From an uncultured Clostridia bacterium (GTDB lineage Bacteria; Bacillota; Clostridia; Christensenellales; CASEPJ01): a DNA stretch of 6,266 bases. Positions 1 to 4,389 of this stretch are shown here, piece by piece. The notes beneath the pieces are model-generated. The model did no database searches and had not been told where the DNA came from. It worked only from the letters and a program-made list of their open reading frames with translations. Each line of letters begins with the position of its first letter. Position 1 is the first letter of the stretch. The position numbers and the translations under genes are program-made. The DNA lies in the NCBI GenBank assembly GCA_949289715.1, contig CASEPJ010000044.1:1-6266 (forward strand). The letters are read 5' to 3'.

Positions 1-207
1 ATTATTGAACCAAAATATAGCGAAATCAAATATTATACCGATACTTATGCTATAGTAAGTAACGGAAGTAAATATGCAATTTATTCAATTGCGGAAAATA
101 AAGAAATTACTTCTTTTGTATACGAAGATACCGGTACGGTCGTTTCTGAAGGTTTATTGCCTATTAAGAAAGACGGGAAATGGGGTTATATTAGAGTTAA
201 TCTCTAG
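1..207 (+). CDS. WG-repeat protein, C-terminal fragment (5' end outside window)
   Basis: The reading frame is open from the first base and ends at TAG 205-207, giving the last 68 residues of a longer protein. The clearest signature is near the end, where GLLPIKKDGKWGYI matches the core of a WG repeat (a short beta unit with the pattern G-L-x-P-x-x-x-x-G-K-W-G-Y-I). The preceding segment, with YAIVSNGSKYAIYS, looks like a more diverged copy. WG-repeat proteins often carry many such units and are commonly exported or surface-associated; their biochemical role is mostly undefined. The start, any signal peptide and the repeat number lie upstream of the window and cannot be judged. A strong terminator begins about 30 bases after the stop, so this gene is the end of its transcript. 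The repeat family is fairly certain; the function is unknown. Confidence 0.8.
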   Translation: MIEPKYSEIKYYTDTYAIVSNGSKYAIYSIAENKEITSFVYEDTGTVVSEGLLPIKKDGKWGYIRVNL

Positions 208-238
208 AATAAATTTAAAAAAATCTTAACAATAATTT

Positions 239-274
239 AAAAATTGCAGCGTTATTGCTGCAATTTTTTTGTTT
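239..274 (+). terminator. Rho-independent terminator after the WG-repeat gene
   Basis: A perfect inverted repeat pairs AAATTGCAGC (241-250) with GCTGCAATTT (257-266) around the 6-base loop GTTATT. Two more A-T pairs at the base (239-240 with 267-268) give 12 bp. The 3' arm runs into a T tract (264-270, then GTTT). The GC-containing upper stem stands out against the AT-rich surroundings. It ends transcription of the upstream gene and isolates the next operon. Confidence 0.93.
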
Positions 275-521
275 AAATTTTCATTATAAATTTATACTGT
301 TAATATACATTAATTAGAGTAAAAGAATAAAATTAAAGTTAAAAAAAGTGAAAAGAATATAAATTAATTATCGTTAACTTAATATAAAATTTGATACAAA
401 TAAAATATTTTAAAATTTTTTATATCGAATTCAATTTTAAATACTTTTCTTGATTTATAAGTAAAATATGCATATAAACATAGATTTTAAAACAAAAATA
501 AGCGATTTATATCATTTTTTG
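275..521. other. AT-rich intergenic region without a gene
   Basis: This stretch between the terminator and the promoter of the next operon is very AT-rich and contains no reading frame with a ribosome binding site on either strand. I see no RNA gene and no convincing repeat. A weak promoter-like pair (TTGATT 450-455, 17 bases, TATAAA 473-478) is present but is not convincing in such DNA. The A and T tracts just upstream of the main promoter could aid RNA polymerase binding. Confidence 0.6.
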
Positions 522-550
522 TTGTCAGAATTATTTTTTAGTGGTATAAT
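522..550 (+). promoter_or_regulatory. Sigma-70/SigA-type promoter of the transporter-coaX-hom operon
   Basis: A -35 box TTGTCA (522-527, one mismatch from TTGACA) is separated by exactly 17 bases from a perfect -10 box TATAAT (545-550). The bases TGG before the -10 give an extended -10 (TGn). Transcription should begin around 556-559, leaving an untranslated leader of roughly 90 bases before the ATG at 648. It is the only strong promoter upstream of the three-gene cluster, so it probably drives all three genes. Confidence 0.85.
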
Positions 551-567
551 ATAAACTCACGATATAG

Positions 568-634
568 CCGTAAACTTTTAAGTTGCGGACTAAAAATTAT
601 TTTTTTCTTTGATGGGTATTCCTTATGGAAACTC
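568..634 (+). promoter_or_regulatory. Structured mRNA leader with two matching hairpins; candidate cis-regulatory RNA
   Basis: Two hairpins of 21 bases each lie in the leader. Hairpin 1 (568-588) pairs CCGT with GCGG (one U-G wobble), has a bulged A at 572, then pairs AACT with AGTT around the loop TTTA. Hairpin 2 (614-634) pairs GGGT with ACTC (one G-U wobble), has a bulged A at 618, then pairs TTCC with GGAA around the loop TTAT; T613-A635 can extend it. Hairpin 2 ends four or five bases before the GGAGG ribosome binding site at 639-643, so its folding could affect translation. I do not recognise it as a known riboswitch class. The pairing is read directly; a regulatory role is inference. 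Confidence 0.45.
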
Positions 635-651
635 AAGCGGAGGTATTATGA
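625..651 (+). CDS. Possible 8-codon leader peptide overlapping the transporter start
   Basis: ATG 625-627 opens a mini-frame reading METQAEVL. Its TGA stop (649-651) overlaps the ATG of the transporter gene (648-650) in an ATGA arrangement typical of translational coupling. Its start lies at the loop edge of leader hairpin 2. The only upstream purine run that could recruit ribosomes is GGG at 614-616, eight bases before the ATG and inside the same hairpin, so initiation would be weak. There is no run of regulatory codons as in amino acid attenuators. It may be coincidental. Confidence 0.2.
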   Translation: METQAEVL

Positions 652-1265
652 AGCAGGATAGAAACAAAGTTATTGCAAGACTCGGAATAATAGCTGCATT
701 GATTATTGTGGCTTTGGCGTTGGATACGGTAATATCCTCACCGTTTCCTATAAAAATTGCGGCGGTGTCAATTATTGTCGTTGCCGTGATCTGCGAGTTA
801 TTCGGCATATATTACGGACTTTTCGGGTGCACCGTATTCGGTTTGATTAGTTTGATAAGGGCATTTACAATTCCGGCTTTTACATCGCCGTCTTTTCAAA
901 ATCCTTTAATATCGATATTGCCGAGAATTCTGATAGCCTTTTTTGTTTGCGGTGTTTATGCTTTATTTTCGAAAATTTTTCGAAATAAAGGAAATTTTTT
1001 GAAAGAAACATTGCCTTCCTCGTTGGGCGGAATTTTTTGCGCAGCTTCAAATACCGTGCTTGTAATTTCTGCCATGAGTATATTTTCGGATAACGGAGGC
1101 GATGTTTTAACCAAAGTTGTTCAAACTTTTATAGGTATAAACGGAATAACCGAAATATTATGCGGAGCATTTATTGTCCCCGCTTTGGTTGTGCCTTTAA
1201 AGAAAATTTTTATTAAGAAAGGATTTATTCGCACTGAAGAAAAAAGCGAAAAAGTCGGAGAATGA
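648..1265 (+). CDS. ECF transporter S component, probably pantothenate-specific (PanT-like)
   Basis: A 205-residue integral membrane protein of normal size for the substrate-binding S subunit of energy-coupling factor (ECF) vitamin importers. Hydrophobic helices lie at roughly residues 8-29, 34-57, 59-75, 88-111, 122-146 and 160-188, fitting the usual six. Family hallmarks visible are NPLISILPRIL (86-96) before helix 4, ASNTVLVIS (133-141) in helix 5 and NGITEILCG (165-173) in helix 6. S components bind the vitamin and dock on a shared EcfA-EcfA'-EcfT module, which is not encoded here. Specificity for pantothenate is inferred from the adjacent coaX; the fold itself would also fit other vitamins. 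I chose ATG 648 because GGAGG (639-643) precedes it closely; upstream in-frame TTG 609 and ATG 612 lack a ribosome binding site. The tail is charged and cytoplasmic. Confidence 0.88.
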   Translation: MKQDRNKVIARLGIIAALIIVALALDTVISSPFPIKIAAVSIIVVAVICELFGIYYGLFGCTVFGLISLIRAFTIPAFTSPSFQNPLISILPRILIAFFVCGVYALFSKIFRNKGNFLKETLPSSLGGIFCAASNTVLVISAMSIFSDNGGDVLTKVVQTFIGINGITEILCGAFIVPALVVPLKKIFIKKGFIRTEEKSEKVGE

Positions 1266-1267
1266 TT

Positions 1268-2050
1268 ATGTTACTTGCCATGGATGTAGGTAATTCCAAT
1301 ATAAAGTTCGGTCTTTTCGAAGGCAGCAATTTAAAAGCCAGTTGGCGTGTAGGTTCGGATTCCAAAAAGACGGCAGACGAATACGGAGTTATCTTAACAG
1401 ATTTATTTAAAAGCAAAAATATAAAACTTAGTGAAGTAGATGGTGCCATTTTAAGCAGCGTTATTCCGTCTTTAAATTATACTCTAACACATATGGTAGA
1501 ATATTATATAGGAAAAAAACCATTGGTTGTGGGGAACGGAATAAAAACGGGCTTAAACATCAAGTACGAAAATCCGCGTGAAGTCGGCAGCGACAGAATT
1601 ATAAATAGCGTGGCGGCACATAAAAAATATGGTGGAGACCTTATTGTGGTGGATTTCGGTACGGCAACCACTTTTAACGTAGTTTCGGCAAAAGGAGAAT
1701 TTCTCGGCGGAGCTATAGCTCCGGGAATAAAATTAAGTGTGGATTCTTTAGCGGCTAATTGTGTTAAATTACCTAAAATAGAGTTACAAATGCCTAAATC
1801 GGTTATAGGGAAAAATACAGTTACGAATATGCAATCGGGCATAGTTTACGGATATATAGGTCTTTTGGAAAAAATTATCAGTCAAATTAAAATAGAAAGT
1901 CATTTTAAAAATGCAAAAGTAATAGTTACGGGAGGATTGAGCGAAGTTGTCGTCAATCATACCGATGTTGTGGATATAGTTGACAGAAAACTATCTTTGA
2001 ACGGTTTAAGGATTATTTACGATATGAATAGAACCGAATTAACTTTATAA
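1268..2050 (+). CDS. coaX: Type III pantothenate kinase
   Basis: CoaX phosphorylates pantothenate with ATP to 4'-phosphopantothenate, the first step of coenzyme A synthesis in the cytosol. The 260-residue length is normal for this member of the ASKHA (acetate kinase/hsp70/actin) fold. Motifs in order are the phosphate-binding loop DVGNSN (6-11), GSDR (107-110) with Asp109 as probable catalytic base, DFGTATT (129-135), GGAIAPG (147-153) and TGG (221-223). Type III enzymes are known to need a monovalent cation such as K+ and to resist feedback inhibition by CoA. I chose ATG 1268: GGAG 1257-1260 lies seven bases upstream and the protein then begins MLLAMDVGN as in relatives. An ATG at 1262 overlaps the previous stop but sits one base from that site. 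The gene starts two bases after the transporter stop, so the two are surely co-transcribed and probably coupled. Confidence 0.96.
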   Translation: MLLAMDVGNSNIKFGLFEGSNLKASWRVGSDSKKTADEYGVILTDLFKSKNIKLSEVDGAILSSVIPSLNYTLTHMVEYYIGKKPLVVGNGIKTGLNIKYENPREVGSDRIINSVAAHKKYGGDLIVVDFGTATTFNVVSAKGEFLGGAIAPGIKLSVDSLAANCVKLPKIELQMPKSVIGKNTVTNMQSGIVYGYIGLLEKIISQIKIESHFKNAKVIVTGGLSEVVVNHTDVVDIVDRKLSLNGLRIIYDMNRTELTL

Positions 2051-2074
2051 TTATTTTTTAATTGGGAGGTTATT

Positions 2075-3349
2075 ATGAAAATTACGGGTATTGCTTTGTT
2101 GGGAGTAGGAGTCGTTGGCGGAGGAACATATCAGATTCTTACCGAAAAAAGAGAATTTATAAAAAAACATCAAAATGTCGATTTGCAAGTTGTTCGTGTA
2201 TTGGAAAAAAACGTTGCAAGAGCAAAATCTTTAGGAATAGATGAAAATATAGTAACTCAGAATATAGATAATATAGTTAACGACGATTCGGTGAAGATTG
2301 TTGCCGAATTTATGGGAGGAGTCGAACCTGCAAGAACCTTTCTTTTAAAATGTCTTGCTGCAGGTAAAAGCGTTGTTACGGCAAATAAAGAAATGCTTTC
2401 TAAACATTGGCACGAATTAGAAGCGGAAGCCAAAAAAAGCGGAGCAGGTCTATATTTTGAAGCAAGTTGCGTCGGAGGCGTGCCCATAATAAGAACATTG
2501 AAAAACAGTCTGCAGGGCGATACGATAAAAAGCATTACGGGTATAGTTAACGGTACGACCAATTTTATATTAACTAAAATGAGCGACGAAGGAAAAGATT
2601 ACGACGAAGTTTTAAAAGAAGCTCAAGCATTAGGTTATGCCGAAGCTAATCCTGTTGCGGATGTGGACGGTTTCGATGCTATGTATAAACTCAGCATATT
2701 GTCTTCTCTTGCATTTAGAACAAAAGTTCCTTTGACGGCAATAGACAGAAAAGGTATTTCTTCCATTACTAAAGAAGATATTGCTTTTGGTAAAGATTTG
2801 GGTTATACTTTAAAATTGCTTGCGATAGCAAAAAATACTGAAAAAGGTATATGTGCAAAAGTACAGCCGACGTTTATACCGAATTCTCATCCTTTAGCTT
2901 CCATAAAAGGGTCGTTTAATGCTGTATTTTTAGTAGGCGATTATGTAGGAGATATTATGCTTTACGGAAGAGGCGCCGGCGCTTTGCCTACGGGCAGCGC
3001 AATAGTTAGCGATATAGTTTTTGCCGCAAAGGATAAAAAGCCGTCTTACACAAGTTTTAAAAACACCGATAAAGCAGAGCGCGGAGTAAAATTTATCGAT
3101 GACGAAAACGGCTTTTACATTCATTTGACAGTAAAAGATAAAATAGGTGTTTTGGCAAAAATAACGAAAACTTTGTCTTCAAAGGGAATAAGTTTAAAAT
3201 CCGTTTTTCAAAAGAGTGCCGATGAAGAACTGGTTCCCCTCATTTTAATAACCCATAAAACCACTTCCAAACTTCTTTCTAAGGCAATGGAGGAGGTAGA
3301 AAAATTTGACGAAGTTGTTAAAGTCAATAACATAATTTGCGTTGAATAA
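2075..3349 (+). CDS. hom: Homoserine dehydrogenase with C-terminal ACT domain
   Basis: This enzyme reduces aspartate semialdehyde to homoserine with NAD(P)H, the branch point toward threonine and methionine. The 424-residue length matches the common monofunctional form. The N-terminal Rossmann domain carries GVGVVGGG (10-17). TANKEML (102-108) contains the probable catalytic Lys105. The catalytic domain shows GIVNGTTNFILTKM (156-169) and GYAEANPVADVDGFDAMYK (187-205) with Glu190, Asp196, Asp201 and Lys205 conserved; Asn192 replaces the more usual Asp of the EADP motif. An ACT domain (about 347-424, starting FYIHLTVKDKIGVLAKI) suggests amino acid feedback control, classically by threonine. GGGAGG (2064-2069) lies five bases before the ATG. 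It begins 24 bases after coaX with no visible promoter or terminator between, so it is probably the last gene of the operon. No thrB, thrC or lysC is visible next to it. Confidence 0.97.
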   Translation: MKITGIALLGVGVVGGGTYQILTEKREFIKKHQNVDLQVVRVLEKNVARAKSLGIDENIVTQNIDNIVNDDSVKIVAEFMGGVEPARTFLLKCLAAGKSVVTANKEMLSKHWHELEAEAKKSGAGLYFEASCVGGVPIIRTLKNSLQGDTIKSITGIVNGTTNFILTKMSDEGKDYDEVLKEAQALGYAEANPVADVDGFDAMYKLSILSSLAFRTKVPLTAIDRKGISSITKEDIAFGKDLGYTLKLLAIAKNTEKGICAKVQPTFIPNSHPLASIKGSFNAVFLVGDYVGDIMLYGRGAGALPTGSAIVSDIVFAAKDKKPSYTSFKNTDKAERGVKFIDDENGFYIHLTVKDKIGVLAKITKTLSSKGISLKSVFQKSADEELVPLILITHKTTSKLLSKAMEEVEKFDEVVKVNNIICVE

Positions 3350-3463
3350 TAATTTATAGCATTAATTGAAACAATTATAATGTAAAATTGAAAAACATTA
3401 AAGAATATAAAACAATAACATTTAAAATATTTACTAAATAAATAGTATAATTTATATCATTTA

Positions 3464-3493
3464 AATATTAATTATTCAATAATATTAATTATT
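3464..3493. repeat. 13-base direct repeat
   Basis: AATATTAATTATT occurs at 3464-3476 and again at 3481-3493, four bases apart (period 17). Each copy contains the palindrome AATATT/TTAATTAA-like core. In DNA this AT-rich the repeat may be chance or polymerase slippage. Confidence 0.4.
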
Positions 3494-3630
3494 AAATAAT
3501 AGCATAATAGTAAATTTTCTAAAAATATTTAAGCAATTATTGAAAATAAATATTGTATGATATTTTGTAAAAATCAATATATAATGTCTATATCCACTTT
3601 GGTAAATAAGATGATTTTATTTTGTAGTGT

Positions 3631-3652
3631 TTTATTTAAATGTTTAAATAAA
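3631..3652. repeat. 22-base near-palindrome
   Basis: TTTATTTAAA (3631-3640) and TTTAAATAAA (3643-3652) are perfect reverse complements around a central TG. It is composed only of A-T pairs, so it would be a weak RNA stem. As DNA it could be an operator-like site for a dimeric regulator, about 135 bases before the lipoprotein gene. Chance is a serious alternative in this AT-rich gap. Confidence 0.4.
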
Positions 3653-3787
3653 TATTTTATTTATATTCTTTTAAAATTATAAAAATTCCGCATTTAATTA
3701 TAGACTATAAGCAAAAAAATAAAATAAATCAAATATTTATAAAATGTTATATGTTTTTATTTTGTAAAAATAATAGGAGAAAAAAAG

Positions 3788-4165
3788 ATGAAAAGAAAAT
3801 TTTTATCGGTTTTATTGGTTTTAACGCTTTGTTTCTGCGTTGTTGTTGTTTCTGCATGTAATAAAAACAATGATGATCCTCCCTCCGACGAAGGTGATAA
3901 TATTGAGTCGGGCATTACGCAGATTGAATTAAATTACGACAATTATGTGTTGGATTTAAGCGAAAACGAAACGCTTCAGCTTACCGCACAAATTACTCCT
4001 TCTGATGCAGCAATTCAGACATTGATATGGGAAAGTTCAGACACTTCCGTCGTTACCGTAAGCGGAACGGGTTTGGTATCCCCTGTAGGAGAAGGAGAAG
4101 CCGAAATTACAGTTTATTCTTCCGACAGGAAGGTAAGTGCGGTCTGTATTGTGACTGTAGAATAA
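3788..4165 (+). CDS. Small lipoprotein with a single BIG2 (Ig-like) domain
   Basis: This 125-residue protein starts with a basic n-region (MKRK), a hydrophobic core and the lipobox VSAC (21-24). It should therefore be lipidated on Cys24 and anchored to the outer face of the cytoplasmic membrane. An acidic, Asn/Asp-rich linker (25-42) follows. Residues about 43-125 form one bacterial Ig-like group 2 (BIG2) domain: ITQIELN, LDLSENETLQLTAQITPSDA, IWESSDTSVVTVSGTGLVSPVGEGEAEITV and the closing strand AVCIVTVE. BIG2 domains are common in surface proteins and adhesins, usually next to a larger functional part; here there is nothing else, so a function cannot be named. AGGAGA (3775-3780) lies seven bases before the ATG. 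Cys120 is a second cysteine inside the domain. The next gene also encodes an exported Ig-type protein. Confidence 0.88.
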   Translation: MKRKFLSVLLVLTLCFCVVVVSACNKNNDDPPSDEGDNIESGITQIELNYDNYVLDLSENETLQLTAQITPSDAAIQTLIWESSDTSVVTVSGTGLVSPVGEGEAEITVYSSDRKVSAVCIVTVE

Positions 4166-4294
4166 TTACATAATTTAAATTCGATAAATATGACCGAAAA
4201 TGTTTATTTTTATTAAAAATGGTTATAAAATCTTTGTATCTGATTTATTTTGCAAAGATATTATAACATCTATAAAAAAAATAATAACTTTCGT

Positions 4295-4323
4295 TTGACA
4301 TTATAATATATTTAGTGTAAAAT
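4295..4323 (+). promoter_or_regulatory. Consensus sigma-70/SigA promoter of the Ig-repeat protein gene
   Basis: A perfect -35 box TTGACA (4295-4300) is followed after exactly 17 bases by TAAAAT (4318-4323), one mismatch from TATAAT. Transcription should start near 4330, giving a leader of about 60 bases. It is the best -35 box in the window and implies strong, independent transcription rather than read-through from the lipoprotein gene. Confidence 0.85.
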
Positions 4324-4335
4324 TATTCTGTTAAC

Positions 4336-4359
4336 GGTTTATCGGATGAAATATAAACC
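4336..4359 (+). promoter_or_regulatory. 5'-leader hairpin with GGA in the loop
   Basis: GGTTTAT (4336-4342) pairs perfectly with ATAAACC (4353-4359) around the 10-base loop CGGATGAAAT. The hairpin starts only a few bases after the predicted transcript start and ends 13 bases before the ribosome binding site AAGGAG (4373-4378). It could protect the 5' end of the mRNA. A GGA in the loop plus a second GGA at the ribosome binding site also resembles targets of the translational repressor CsrA. Pairing is seen directly; function is inference. Confidence 0.4.
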
Positions 4360-4389
4360 ACATGATGATTTTAAGGAGAGAATCTTAAG

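Larger units (their letters stand above)
3350..3787. other. Very AT-rich intergenic region without a gene
   Basis: This gap of 438 bases separates hom from the lipoprotein gene. A counted 60-base stretch (3361-3420) has only about 15 percent G+C. No reading frame with a ribosome binding site, tRNA or clear intrinsic terminator is visible on either strand. Several TATAAT-like hexamers occur (for example 3446-3451 and 3580-3585), but none has a good -35 box at proper spacing, so I cannot place the lipoprotein promoter. It contains a 13-base direct repeat and a 22-base near-palindrome, listed separately. Confidence 0.65.

Noticed and set aside
450..478. TTGATT and TATAAA at 17-base spacing as a second operon promoter
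   Set aside because: The -35 match is weak, and in DNA this AT-rich such pairs are expected by chance. The promoter at 522-550 is far better and closer to the gene.
609..647. Earlier in-frame starts (TTG 609, ATG 612) for the ECF S component
   Set aside because: Neither has a ribosome binding site, and the added residues would be encoded by leader hairpin 2 and the GGAGG motif. ATG 648 has GGAGG just upstream and gives a normal N-terminus.
1262..1267. ATG 1262 as the start of coaX
   Set aside because: It lies one base after GGAG 1257-1260, too close for initiation. ATG 1268 has seven-base spacing and yields the family-typical MLLAMDVGN start.
1504..2562. Minus-strand open frames opposite coaX and hom (1504-1842, 2257-2562) and a short plus-strand frame 2062-2244
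   Set aside because: They overlap strongly supported enzyme genes in other frames and show no domain; they are shadows of the coding sequence.
3361..3381. Hairpin after hom (AATTG, loop AAA, CAATT) as a terminator
   Set aside because: The stem is about six mostly A-T pairs and is not followed by a T tract, so it would not terminate efficiently.
4230..4259. Inverted repeat ATCTTTG/CAAAGAT after the lipoprotein gene as a terminator
   Set aside because: The 7-bp stem is real, but the following bases (ATTATAACATC) form no T tract, so an intrinsic terminator is not supported.
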